DNA of 56,130 bases from IMG/VR virus record IMGVR_UViG_3300024999_000128, positions 1 through 56,130 of that record; one strand, given 5' to 3'. This stretch comes from a virus. Under the pieces are notes generated by a model. The model saw nothing but the letters and a program-made list of their open reading frames with translations. It had not been told where the DNA came from and did no database searches. Shown piece by piece: positions 1 to 7,815 of this stretch (positions within the stretch are counted from its first letter, which is position 1; each line of letters starts with the position of its first letter). Position numbers and translations under genes: made by a program.

Positions 1-776
1 GCGGCTCGCCCGCCGGTGTGGCGCCCGCGCACACCTTCCTGAGCGTTAAGCCTTTTCTCCTTTTCAGGATCTTTCGGTGGTTCGGGAGGAGGCGGAGGTT
101 GTGCGCTGCCGGTCTCCTTTTTGAACACATTGTACAGCTTGATGGTCTGGGCTACTGTGCCCCTGTCCAAGACGTTATTATAGGACTCCTGCAAGAAATC
201 TGGCTGAGTCAGAATCCAGGCTTCAACCTCGGGGAGCAACTTCTCTGCGTCAGCGTGAACCTTGTGGACCTCATCTTTGAACTTGGTATATGCTACGTTC
301 TGGGCAACCGCCGCAACCGGGGCAAGCCTGGCAAGGACATCGGCGACCCGCTTCTCAACCATGTTCTCCATCTTGGCGAGCATGACCCGCTGAGTGGCCT
401 TGATGGCTGCCGAGACCTCGGTGAAGTTGGCAGCGACCTCGTCAAAGGCAGCCTGCTCGTCTTCCGTAAAGGAGTCATCGACGGTCGTCGGGGCCGAAGG
501 CGGCTCGGGTGCCGGGGGCGGAGTGGGTGCTGGCGGCTCGGGTGCCGGGGGCGGAGTGGGTGCTGGCGGTTCAGGAACAGGAGGTGCCGACTCCGGAGGG
601 GTTTCCGGCTGAGGTTCAGGCTGGGGCTCAGGGGGAGTCTCCGGGGCAGGCTCGGGAGTCGGTGGGGTTTCAGGTTCAGGTGGCAGGTCCGGCAGATCCT
701 GGCCGGCCGCAGCCTCGAACGCCAGATCGAAGGCGTCTGGTTCAAGGTTATCTTCAATGGTTTCAGTGTCAGGCAT
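1..776 (-). CDS. Proline-rich scaffold-like structural protein (3' end missing)
   Basis: The frame is open from an ATG at 776 to the left window edge, so the C-terminus is missing. A GGAG ribosome site lies about 8 bases upstream. The first 25 or so residues are acidic. Residues about 30-95 are a Pro/Glu/Ala-rich linker that includes two perfect 33-bp DNA repeats. From about 100 the protein is charged and probably helical (motifs EDEQAAFDEVAANF and KMENMVEKRVADVLARL), then another Pro run and a Lys/Glu tail. Position just downstream of the portal, plus an acidic, helical, low-complexity make-up, fits a scaffold or capsid-assembly protein; this is inferred from order and composition, not from a family motif. 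An internal virion protein is the alternative. Confidence 0.6.
   Translation of the reverse strand, partial: MPDTETIEDNLEPDAFDLAFEAAAGQDLPDLPPEPETPPTPEPAPETPPEPQPEPQPETPPESAPPVPEPPAPTPPPAPEPPAPTPPPAPEPPSAPTTVDDSFTEDEQAAFDEVAANFTEVSAAIKATQRVMLAKMENMVEKRVADVLARLAPVAAVAQNVAYTKFKDEVHKVHADAEKLLPEVEAWILTQPDFLQESYNNVLDRGTVAQTIKLYNVFKKETGSAQPPPPPEPPKDPEKEKRLNAQEGVRGRHTGGRA
502..567. repeat. Two perfect 33-bp tandem repeats inside the Pro-rich linker
   Basis: Bases 502-534 and 535-567 are identical. On the minus strand each encodes an 11-residue Pro-Ala-Pro-Thr-Pro type unit in the scaffold-like gene. The repeat is coding and probably arose by slippage that changed linker length. Confidence 0.85.
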
Positions 777-824
777 AAATTTCTCCGGGTTTGTAGGAAG
801 CGTAACAATAATTTACACGATTTG

Positions 825-1019
825 TCAATCAAAAAGTTGTAGCAAATCCTTACATTCTTTCGCTCTGCCGCGCACTTCGGGCGATTCTTCGCCTTCGAGC
901 CGGTTGCGATGCTGCTCTCTACGCAGCGTGATCATCTCACGGAGCAGGATCATCGATTCCATATCCTTGTAAGATACCAAGATATCTTGGATTTCCTTAA
1001 TTCGGTCTTTGTGCACCAT
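825..1019 (-). CDS. Small charged helical protein after the portal
   Basis: 64 residues. The ATG at 1019 lies inside the portal gene's last codons (23-base overlap), with a GGGGGGAA ribosome site before it. The protein is rich in Lys, Arg and Glu and probably wholly alpha-helical, with no Cys and no membrane segment. It sits between portal and scaffold-like genes, where phages often keep small assembly proteins. I do not recognise the family. Confidence 0.65.
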   Translation of the reverse strand: MVHKDRIKEIQDILVSYKDMESMILLREMITLRREQHRNRLEGEESPEVRGRAKECKDLLQLFD

Positions 1020-3063
1020 TTCCCCCCTTCGTTTGTACTGCCGTCGACAGCAGCGTCTTCAAATTTTCCAACTGATTCCTGTCCTCTGCCGACTTAGCGT
1101 TGGCCAGGTTACTCTCGACCCGGGAGAGAATCTCCTGGATCGTCGCCTCGGTCGACATCGCCACCACCTGCGCGTCCATGCTGGTCTTCTCGGCGGCAGC
1201 GGACTCCTTGGCGGTCTTGGCCTGGGTCAGCCCCTGCTCGATCTGTGAGGCCTGAGCCCGTCCTTCTCGCATACTCTTCAGAATTTCTCGTGCCTCCTCT
1301 TCCGGCAGCAGCCGGTCGACAGGAAGATCGCGGGCCTTGAGCCGGTCAATCAGCAGCCCGTACTTATCAAGGATTGCCTTATCTTCCTCGTCCATAGTAG
1401 TAACGAACTGGTCAAGGGCGGCACCGCGGACTTCCTTGGCGACCAGCGACAGGTTGCCCTTGGCAACGACATGGTAGTCGCCTTTCAGTTCCTCGTTCGG
1501 GTTGAACTCCATGTTCCACTTCAGCAGCGACCCGATCAGGCTGGTGGTAAACTTATCGAATGCCCTAACGGTGTCCTTGGTGACCATGTTGGCCGAACCC
1601 ATCATCATGCTCATGTTGTTGCTGGTCCGGAACGCCTCGCCGAGCGGCTGCTGCTGCATCGCCCCCATGGTGTACGCCGGCAGGTTGCTCTCGATGTCGA
1701 GCTGCTGTCGCTCCATCTGGATGACGTTGAGGATGTCGGCGATGTGTGACTGGGTGACGATCGCCCGCACCGCCGGGTACTGGGCATCGATGCCGTCACC
1801 TTCCCGCTCGATGGTCATGAAGGCATGGATCGGGCCGATGTTCTTGCGCCCGGGGGCGAGCAGAGATTTGTTGACCTCAAGGATCGGGCCGGCGCAGGCC
1901 GACATATTATCTTTCAGGATCCGGTGCGAAACGCAGAGCGACATCTGCGAGTCCCTGACCTCTTCCGGCAGACCGACACCGGTCAGCCCAGAGTCCTCGT
2001 CCTCAGCATAGATGAAGGCGTGGTACTGGTCGGACGGCCGCTCACCGAAGGCGGCTTTCTGGGCCTTGATGATGACGTCGTCGATGAACCACAGGTCGGC
2101 GAAAACGTCCTCATCCATCTCATCTTCTTTGATCTCGACTCCGGCTGCGGCCAGGCTGTGTGCTGAGATGAAGCCGAGGCCCCGGTAGACTTCGTACCGA
2201 CGCGCGGTGCGGTCAGAGAGGTTCGCCGTCTTAGCCAACTGCTGCAGTTCTGTCTCGTAGGTCTTGGCGGTGTAGTTGCCCTGCGGATGGTCTTTCAGAT
2301 ACTGCTTGACCAAGTCCGACATGAAGTCATCGCGCTTGGCGAGGTTGCGGAAATCATGGCGGGTCATTACCACTCGCTCGAAGACCATGTCCTGATCGGT
2401 CCAAGACTTCGCCATCAGGTCAGGGTAGAAGTCCCAGATCCGCAGGCTCTCAGGGTATGGCCGCTTGACCGTCTTGGTCTTGGCCACGTAGGCGCCGGTC
2501 ACCGGGTCGGCCTCCCAGACCCGCTCCTGCTGAGTGCGGACCATCGGGCTGCGGGCAACACCGAAACCGTAGATGTAACCGCTGCGCACCACCCGCTTGC
2601 ACAACTGCGGGTAATCGATCTCTGCATCGGAGAGTTGGTCGGCGATCTCGATCTCCATCTTGCCCTTCCTCGCCTCGGCGAAGGCCCTGACCTCTCGCTC
2701 GATCGCGTCGCTGCTCATCGGCTGGCCGGACTGCTGCAGGGTGGAGAGGATGTTCTGCAGGGCTTCCTGCGGGATCGACGGGCTGGGGGAAACCCCGAGT
2801 GCCCAGTTACGGTCCTGGCTGGGGAACATCATCTCCATCAGCTTGGCCACCCCACCCTTGATCTTGACTTTGGTGTCCCGGGGGTAGACATGCGACCGCT
2901 CATCCGGGATGCCGGCGAAGATGTCCGGGTCGTACTGGCCGGCGTGCTGCCGGAGGTTCTTCAACCACTGGATCTCGCACAACGCCCGGTCATTGATGAA
3001 CTGCCCGAGCTGACCTTTGAGCAACGTCCCTGTCTTCGCCAGTTCTTCGTAATTGATTTCCAT
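997..3063 (-). CDS. Portal (head-to-tail connector) protein
   Basis: 688 residues. It lies immediately downstream of the terminase (only an HNH gene intervenes) and upstream of the scaffold-like gene, the usual portal position. The N-terminus (ELAKTGTLLKGQLGQFINDR), the central alpha/beta body and a C-terminal helical region with many Gln, Ala and Lys (from about residue 600) match the large portals of short-tailed phages. The portal forms the dodecameric ring at the packaging vertex and binds TerL. The ATG at 3063 overlaps the HNH stop codon (TAATG). Its ribosome site (GAGG) lies in the 3' arm of a 16-bp palindrome, so translation may be modulated. Assigned from size, order and general resemblance, without one diagnostic motif. 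Confidence 0.8.
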   Translation of the reverse strand: MEINYEELAKTGTLLKGQLGQFINDRALCEIQWLKNLRQHAGQYDPDIFAGIPDERSHVYPRDTKVKIKGGVAKLMEMMFPSQDRNWALGVSPSPSIPQEALQNILSTLQQSGQPMSSDAIEREVRAFAEARKGKMEIEIADQLSDAEIDYPQLCKRVVRSGYIYGFGVARSPMVRTQQERVWEADPVTGAYVAKTKTVKRPYPESLRIWDFYPDLMAKSWTDQDMVFERVVMTRHDFRNLAKRDDFMSDLVKQYLKDHPQGNYTAKTYETELQQLAKTANLSDRTARRYEVYRGLGFISAHSLAAAGVEIKEDEMDEDVFADLWFIDDVIIKAQKAAFGERPSDQYHAFIYAEDEDSGLTGVGLPEEVRDSQMSLCVSHRILKDNMSACAGPILEVNKSLLAPGRKNIGPIHAFMTIEREGDGIDAQYPAVRAIVTQSHIADILNVIQMERQQLDIESNLPAYTMGAMQQQPLGEAFRTSNNMSMMMGSANMVTKDTVRAFDKFTTSLIGSLLKWNMEFNPNEELKGDYHVVAKGNLSLVAKEVRGAALDQFVTTMDEEDKAILDKYGLLIDRLKARDLPVDRLLPEEEAREILKSMREGRAQASQIEQGLTQAKTAKESAAAEKTSMDAQVVAMSTEATIQEILSRVESNLANAKSAEDRNQLENLKTLLSTAVQTKGGNGAQRPN

Positions 3064-3647
3064 TACAGCCTCGACGTAGCTACGTCGCCTCCACGGTTAG
3101 TTTTATTTATCCTATAGCCTTGGATGTACTTATACGCGTCCGTGCTACTATCGCAACCTTCCCACTCCAGAGCCTGCTCTCCTGCAAGTCGATGTGCCAC
3201 TGCTTCTGTGAAACATTCATTCCTACCAAGTCCAATTTTCTTACCATTAACTTTTACGTCGGCCTGCCATCTTTGTGTAGCCTTATCCCAGCACACCCCT
3301 CTAACACCTGAAGTGTTATTGCTGTGAGGTTTGCTGTTCCTGATGTTACAACTATTTGAAACTTCTCTGAGGTTTTCTATTCGGTTGTCATCTCGCTTAC
3401 GGTTTACATGGTCGAGACTATTTTCTGGGAAGAATCCATAGACATATAGCCACGCAAGCCTATGTGCCTGGTATCTTTCGCCTCGGATCTGCACACTCAC
3501 ATATCCCTGACTGGTCAAGCTACCAGCAGCATCTCCAACTCTTGCACTACTACTATTTGACACTAACCATGTAAAAACACCTGTGGTAGGATCGTAACTG
3601 ACTTGGTCCTTCAGTTCTTCTTGAGTAATCACGTACGACCTCTTCAT
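3063..3647 (-). CDS. HNH homing endonuclease with AP2 DNA-binding domain
   Basis: 194 residues. An HNH nuclease core spans residues 62-93 (AHRLAW, then LDHVNRKRDDNRIENLR with His79-80 region and the two Asn). An AP2-type domain follows at about 110-165 (SGVRGVCWDK, then a Trp-x-Ala strand and VNGKKIGLG). This HNH-AP2 fusion is typical of free-standing phage homing endonucleases. It sits between TerL and portal. There is no clear ribosome site before the ATG at 3647, where the DNA is AT-rich, and its stop overlaps the portal ATG. The last residues (VATSRL) are encoded in a perfect palindrome. It looks like an insertion into an otherwise contiguous terL-portal pair. Confidence 0.9.
   Translation of the reverse strand: MKRSYVITQEELKDQVSYDPTTGVFTWLVSNSSSARVGDAAGSLTSQGYVSVQIRGERYQAHRLAWLYVYGFFPENSLDHVNRKRDDNRIENLREVSNSCNIRNSKPHSNNTSGVRGVCWDKATQRWQADVKVNGKKIGLGRNECFTEAVAHRLAGEQALEWEGCDSSTDAYKYIQGYRINKTNRGGDVATSRL
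3072..3087. promoter_or_regulatory. 16-bp perfect palindrome over the portal translation start region
   Basis: CGACGTAGCTACGTCG is perfectly self-complementary. It covers the end of the HNH gene, and the GAGG ribosome site of the portal gene overlaps its downstream arm on the transcribed strand, 8-10 bases before the portal ATG. As RNA it could occlude the site; as DNA it could be a nuclease or regulator site. Confidence 0.5.
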
Positions 3648-3658
3648 AAGTATTTAAT

Positions 3659-5101
3659 TTAATAGCCTTCTCGCTGGGCAGGGCGGTACGGCGTGGGTTG
3701 GTTGAGGGGGTTGAAGTCGGTAACCCGGATATGCTCAGCAGGGTCGTACTTACCTGACAATAAATAGAGATCCCCATATTGCCCCGCTTCGGCTATATGT
3801 GACCATTCGTTCTTCTCTGGGCTGTCGGAATACTTACCGGTCATCTTCTGTTTCTGGTACCGGTACTTGCTGCGCAGGGCCTCGATGTACCACTTGCAGG
3901 ACGGGTCGATCACCATCAGCGGGTCGCCGTCCGGATAGTTGCTTAGCATCTGCTCTGTGGCCTGGATCCTAGTAGTCGGGTCGTTGGTCGATGCTGCCTT
4001 GACAATGGCCCCTTCCTCGTCGAAGTCGGCCTGCAGCACCTTGAACGCTGAGGACTCATCTGAGTCGGCCCGCCGCTTGCCGGCGGGGTCGCCGATGAAT
4101 ATCAGCGGGTTGGTCGGGAAGAAATTCTTGATAAGCGGCCGCAGCTTGTTCTTGCTGAACCGCTTCATGCCCATATCGAAGGCCACCGCTTCCCGCAGGA
4201 CCCGGACCCGCCCGTCAAGATCCATCTGCTTGAAGGTCGCTGCCGGTGTGAGCCCACAGTCGAAAGAGATGATCACCGGCAGGAAAGGATCGATCTGCAG
4301 GGGAATCTGTGACACATGCCGCTCTGCTTTGAAGGTGGTAGCGTAGACAGCCTTGCCAGACAATGACGGAGAGTAGAGGCCGTGGATGTAGGTATCGACG
4401 AAAGTCTTGGTTTCGCCCTCTGCCAGATCGGTGTAATAGTCCGGATGAAGATGGTCCCTGTTTTCTGCCTCCGGAGAGATGCCCGACGGCTGCTTGAAGG
4501 CATCAACCTTGATGACGCTGTTCGGGTTGCCCTCTTCCTGGGGCAGATGCTCCATCATCTTATAGGCGGCACTATCTATCTCTGGAGGGTTGGAGTCCAT
4601 TATCAGGCCATACCATGTCCCAGGGACCTCAACCGGATTCGGGTATCGTCTGAGTCTGCCTTTTATCGAAGAGTAAAGGGCGACAGGCACCTCCCGAAAT
4701 TCGTTGATAAATGCGCCAGTTAGTTCCAAACTGAGAACCCTTCCTACATCGTCCTCGGTATCGAGAGGGAGGAACATTATCTCCGCATCGACCTCACCGA
4801 AGTTCAGGCGGAACAACATCTTGGTGTCGTGCCAAGTACCGAAGTCCTTCATCCAGTGCATCCACGTCTTGAGGGTCGTGTCTCGCAACTGCTTATTGGT
4901 ATTCCGGATTATTGCCCACCGTGAAGACCGCTTGCCCTTATTCCAGATCGGTACCTCCAGGCACCGGCGCAGGATCTCGACGCAGCAGGCCGCACTCTTG
5001 CCAGAGCCGATCGGACCCATGATGGCTCGATGGAAGGCGTTCGACCGCATGAACTTCGAGACGGTCGGCGACGCGGTGAATTTGAAATCGATGTCAGGCA
5101 C
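3659..5101 (-). CDS. terL: Terminase large subunit
   Basis: 480 residues. This is the DNA-packaging motor: an N-terminal ATPase plus C-terminal nuclease that pumps DNA through the portal. The Walker A motif is GPIGSGKS at residues 29-36. Walker B is GAFINE at 129-134, with Glu134 as the likely catalytic carboxylate. The nuclease half shows Asp-containing strands (VIISFDCGLTPA, then FIGDPAGKRR) as in RNase H-fold terminases. The start is GTG at 5101, 8 bases inside the preceding 59-residue gene. The next gene in the operon is an HNH endonuclease, then the portal. Confidence 0.93.
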   Translation of the reverse strand: MPDIDFKFTASPTVSKFMRSNAFHRAIMGPIGSGKSAACCVEILRRCLEVPIWNKGKRSSRWAIIRNTNKQLRDTTLKTWMHWMKDFGTWHDTKMLFRLNFGEVDAEIMFLPLDTEDDVGRVLSLELTGAFINEFREVPVALYSSIKGRLRRYPNPVEVPGTWYGLIMDSNPPEIDSAAYKMMEHLPQEEGNPNSVIKVDAFKQPSGISPEAENRDHLHPDYYTDLAEGETKTFVDTYIHGLYSPSLSGKAVYATTFKAERHVSQIPLQIDPFLPVIISFDCGLTPAATFKQMDLDGRVRVLREAVAFDMGMKRFSKNKLRPLIKNFFPTNPLIFIGDPAGKRRADSDESSAFKVLQADFDEEGAIVKAASTNDPTTRIQATEQMLSNYPDGDPLMVIDPSCKWYIEALRSKYRYQKQKMTGKYSDSPEKNEWSHIAEAGQYGDLYLLSGKYDPAEHIRVTDFNPLNQPTPYRPAQREGY

Positions 5102-5273
5102 GAACCACCTCAGCCTTCATCTTCTCATCCTGTACAATTTTTAGACAGTCGGCGATCGCCTTGGCCCTGACTGTCGCGTCCATCCCGCCCGGAATGTAGA
5201 CCCCGGCTGCGTCCTTGGTAGGCATCCTGACTGCACAGTCGAGTAGTTGCTTGATTCGTTCCTCAGTAGCCAT
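5094..5273 (-). CDS. Small protein upstream of TerL, function unknown
   Basis: 59 residues from an ATG at 5273 with a strong GGAGGAG ribosome site. Upstream codons in frame would lengthen it, but only this start has the site. It overlaps the preceding zinc-finger gene by 11 bases and TerL by 8, so the three are translationally linked. It is helical with a central Gly-rich loop and no recognised motif. A minimal small-terminase role is conceivable from position, but the length is below the usual family size. Confidence 0.65.
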   Translation of the reverse strand: MATEERIKQLLDCAVRMPTKDAAGVYIPGGMDATVRAKAIADCLKIVQDEKMKAEVVRA

Positions 5274-5472
5274 TCTTCTCCTCCCTCTCCTGGGCACAGG
5301 AGACACAGTATAAACAACCTGACACGTACTGTCGACGTTTCTCCGGGATAGGTTCCTCACAGTCCAGACAGTGACTGCGGGACTCTCCGCTGTTGATCTG
5401 CCGAGCAGCGGCTATGGCCTGGTTGCGAAACAGCATCTCAAGTTCTCCTGCGTGATCGAGTTGGTCTGCCAT
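5263..5472 (-). CDS. DksA/TraR-type C4 zinc-finger protein
   Basis: 69 residues. Four cysteines in the TraR/DksA pattern (CLDC, then about 17 residues, then CVSC) follow a helical N-terminus (ELEMLFRNQAIAAAR). Proteins of this family are short, bind zinc and, in TraR, enter the RNA polymerase secondary channel to alter promoter choice without ppGpp. The gene starts just after the GH108 stop and precedes the terminase genes. Short phage TraR-like proteins are common; effects on host transcription are inferred from the family. Confidence 0.85.
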   Translation of the reverse strand: MADQLDHAGELEMLFRNQAIAAARQINSGESRSHCLDCEEPIPEKRRQYVSGCLYCVSCAQEREEKNGY

Positions 5473-5473
5473 C

Positions 5474-6052
5474 TCAGATCCTGTCGAACCAGCCGCGATA
5501 TTTCTCCTTGGCCGGGTACTTGCGCATTTGCTGGATGTAGTGCATCCCCTGCAGGCAGTTCATCACCCGCAGCAGCCGGGGGATCGACACCTCCGGCTTG
5601 GGGGGCCTCGACACGCAGTAGAGCCGCAATGTTTCCAGAGTCTTCCAGCCGACCACGCCGTCCAGCACGAGGTCTGGATAAAGCCGCTTGTTGAGGTTGA
5701 GCAGCGACAAGGCTTCCTGCAGGAACTGCACTCCTCTGGTGCAGCCGAAGTTCACCGAGGTATCGAAGACCTCAGTGGCGACCTCCGGCGAGAGTTCTGC
5801 CAAGGCATCGCCCTGGATCCGCCCCCAGAACTGAGTGTAATAAAAATGCTCCACCGCCTGGACAATTGCAGGGGTAACCTTGCCCTCAGACTGAGCAAGC
5901 AACTGCCAACCTATCCAGTACGGCCAGTTCTCCTGGGAGATGCCTGAGAAGGTATCCCCGCCGGGATCGACTGGGTCGTTGGTGCGAATGTTCCGACCTT
6001 CGCGTTGCTGCATGATGTGAAAGGCATCGTAGAACCGCTCTGATCTGCTCAT
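5474..6052 (-). CDS. Glycoside hydrolase 108-type endolysin
   Basis: 192 residues from the ATG at 6052 (AAGGAAGG ribosome site), overlapping the preceding peptidase gene as ATGA. The N-terminal motif with Glu18 in QREGR, followed by NDPVDPGGDTFSGIS, is the GH108 (N-acetylmuramidase) signature, with Glu as catalytic acid. The C-terminal half (LVLDGVVGWKTLE, with a helical tail) is the peptidoglycan-binding part normally paired with it. There is no signal peptide, so release would need a holin or other membrane lesion. It should cleave host murein at lysis. The usual EGG after Glu reads EGR here. Confidence 0.9.
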   Translation of the reverse strand: MSRSERFYDAFHIMQQREGRNIRTNDPVDPGGDTFSGISQENWPYWIGWQLLAQSEGKVTPAIVQAVEHFYYTQFWGRIQGDALAELSPEVATEVFDTSVNFGCTRGVQFLQEALSLLNLNKRLYPDLVLDGVVGWKTLETLRLYCVSRPPKPEVSIPRLLRVMNCLQGMHYIQQMRKYPAKEKYRGWFDRI

Positions 6053-6765
6053 ACTGCCTTCCTTGCGAATGCGCACTCGCCGCGGCGCAGAACCTCAGCA
6101 AAGTCGTCGAGGTCCATCACCCAGTAGCCGTGTGTTATTTTGTTCCAGCCCGGCCAGGAGTTCGGTCCGCCGATGATGTTCCGATGCCTGTTGATGAAGG
6201 TACCGGCGGTGCAGTGGCCTCCGACGCTCTCCCCGGTCGGCACACACAGCCCGTCCTTCTTCCGAGGATTCATCATGCCCTCGGTCCAATCAAGGCCGAG
6301 GATGGCACTGCCATAGTAGTCAATGCCGCGGATAACCTCATCGACCGTGTAGGCTCGGCAATACTCGGTAATCAGCCCCTCCTGCCTGGCGGTCTGCAGG
6401 CCGGCGGCAATCGAGGTGCCGTAGCACACAGGGTTGGACCCGGGCCGCTCGGATCCTGGCCATTGATCATTATCCTGCGTTCTGAAATAGAACTCAAGCG
6501 CCCATTCGTCGCCGTAGGTGGCAATGTTCGGCTCATGTTCCATAAAGGCAGCGAAACCGAACCCCCAGCAGGCACTCCAGTTCCCTTGATTGAGCAGCGG
6601 CTCACCAAACTTCTTGACCCGATACTTGCTGATCATCTCCCGCTGACTGAGGTCGATGCCTCCGTCCGGCGCCGCCATGGAGAGAAGATGCGGAGCGGTC
6701 GGGTCTGGCTGGAAGATCAGGCCGCAACGCGGGTCTCGGGTTTCACTGCCGTCTTTGAGGATCAT
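6049..6765 (-). CDS. Papain-like (C1-type) cysteine peptidase
   Basis: 238 residues. All four catalytic elements of papain-fold peptidases are present in order: oxyanion Gln60 and nucleophile Cys66 in LLNQGNWSACWGF, His184 in GESVGGHC, and Asn202 in PNSWPGW. There is no signal peptide or pro-region. It overlaps the GH108 endolysin start by four bases (ATGA), so the two are made together. Possible roles are cleavage of host envelope protein or peptide cross-links during lysis or entry, or maturation of virion protein; the sequence does not decide. Fold assignment is strong, substrate unknown. Confidence 0.85.
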   Translation of the reverse strand: MILKDGSETRDPRCGLIFQPDPTAPHLLSMAAPDGGIDLSQREMISKYRVKKFGEPLLNQGNWSACWGFGFAAFMEHEPNIATYGDEWALEFYFRTQDNDQWPGSERPGSNPVCYGTSIAAGLQTARQEGLITEYCRAYTVDEVIRGIDYYGSAILGLDWTEGMMNPRKKDGLCVPTGESVGGHCTAGTFINRHRNIIGGPNSWPGWNKITHGYWVMDLDDFAEVLRRGECAFARKAV

Positions 6766-6776
6766 GATTGCACCTT

Positions 6777-7214
6777 TTACTTCCTACCTACTTTTTTAAG
6801 TTCCGCGTTCATGTCTCTTTCTTTGAGCTGCAGGTATGTAAGCGTTGATATGTTGGTGTTCATATCCGTTATGGACCTGAGCAACGCTTCATACCTTTCC
6901 TCAGTCCTCGCCTGCCCATTCCCCAGAGCACTGACTTGGTCTGCTATCATCTTCATATCAGCCGCGGTTGTAGCGACGCTGGCGGTATATCGCGCCATTA
7001 CATCATCGCGTATTTCCTTGGCATAAATATATGCCCCGCCAACAAAAACTGTGACCAGGACTGACCAGCCGACGATTCGGTTCTGCCAAGTGAGCATTTT
7101 CGGGATGTTGTCCGTCAGTGCCTGCATGTTTTTACGCCGCTCTACCTCAATGCCATGCAAGGCGCATTGCCCGTCCTCCCCGAAGCTGCAACTACTTGGA
7201 GCATGTTCCGTCAT
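6777..7214 (-). CDS. Single-pass membrane protein with C-terminal coiled coil
   Basis: 145 residues. A Cys-containing N-terminal segment (Cys9, Cys17) precedes one membrane helix at about residues 47-65 (IVGWSVLVTVFVGGAYIYA). A long charged helix with heptad spacing follows (about 80-140). The ATG at 7214 shares a base with the stop of a 28-residue gene (TAATG) and has an AGAGGAGA site. Adjacent to peptidase and endolysin, it may be the holin, an inner-membrane spanin or a haemolysin-XhlA-like lysis protein. I cannot choose among these from sequence alone. Confidence 0.75.
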   Translation of the reverse strand: MTEHAPSSCSFGEDGQCALHGIEVERRKNMQALTDNIPKMLTWQNRIVGWSVLVTVFVGGAYIYAKEIRDDVMARYTASVATTAADMKMIADQVSALGNGQARTEERYEALLRSITDMNTNISTLTYLQLKERDMNAELKKVGRK

Positions 7215-7300
7215 TACTCATCTCCTCTGTGCAAAACGTCTTCACTATCCGTGGGCCACTCATGTAGTCGGCCGTAATACGTTTTCTGAGCTTCGGCCAT
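7214..7300 (-). CDS. 28-residue coupled micro-protein
   Basis: Reads MAEAQKTYYGRLHEWPTD and ten more residues. It starts at the DUF1353 stop (TGATG) and ends at the next ATG (TAATG), filling exactly the space between two genes with both ends coupled. A longer in-frame extension upstream would overlap DUF1353 heavily. No family is recognised and no good ribosome site of its own is seen, so translation would rely on re-initiation. Confidence 0.5.
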   Translation of the reverse strand: MAEAQKTYYGRLHEWPTDSEDVLHRGDE

Positions 7301-7815
7301 CAGTACCCTGGGAGACCCAAGGAATTTTTGTTGAAGGCTATAGGGCCTACCTTCCGATACTTTGCCCACGATATACCTCCGCCTAGTCGGACAAGGCAAT
7401 ACGCGCCCCATGCCCGACAGGTCGCATCGGTGGCAGAAATGGTCACGTCTCTCAGTACCTGGTCGAAATATTTTCTGGACTCACCGATGCAGATCGGGAT
7501 GTTGCCGCCGAAGGCATACTTGTGGCCGTTCATGATCGCTTCCGCCCTGGCTCCTGGTTGGTAATCGCCGAAGTCCGGGGTCAGCAGATATCCGTGCTGG
7601 TAGCCAAAATCATGCGGAAGTGATCCGTAGCGGAGGATCCCCATCGGAGAGGCAATCGGCCAAAGCGGGCGGGGGACGCTGGCGAAATCAGTTTCAAATC
7701 CTTCCGGTATAATTATCGGCCTGGACTCCCCGATCTGGTACACGTAATCCTCAAGAAGCCTGGCTCTGATGGTGCATGGAATGAACTCGAATTTCGGTTC
7801 TGGAAAGTGGTTCAT
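7300..7815 (-). CDS. DUF1353-family phage protein
   Basis: 171 residues from the ATG at 7815 (GAGGAAAC site), overlapping the nuclease stop as ATGA. The segments IIIPEGFETDFASVPRPLWP, GSLPHDFGY and the following basic/aromatic stretch are the DUF1353 signature found near lysis genes of many phages. The His-Asp in PHD is conserved in the family; its biochemical role is not known to me. Confidence 0.85.
   Translation of the reverse strand: MNHFPEPKFEFIPCTIRARLLEDYVYQIGESRPIIIPEGFETDFASVPRPLWPIASPMGILRYGSLPHDFGYQHGYLLTPDFGDYQPGARAEAIMNGHKYAFGGNIPICIGESRKYFDQVLRDVTISATDATCRAWGAYCLVRLGGGISWAKYRKVGPIAFNKNSLGLPGY

Noticed and set aside
502-567. Possible CRISPR-like direct repeat
   Set aside because: Two adjacent 33-bp copies with no spacers, in frame in a Pro-rich protein.
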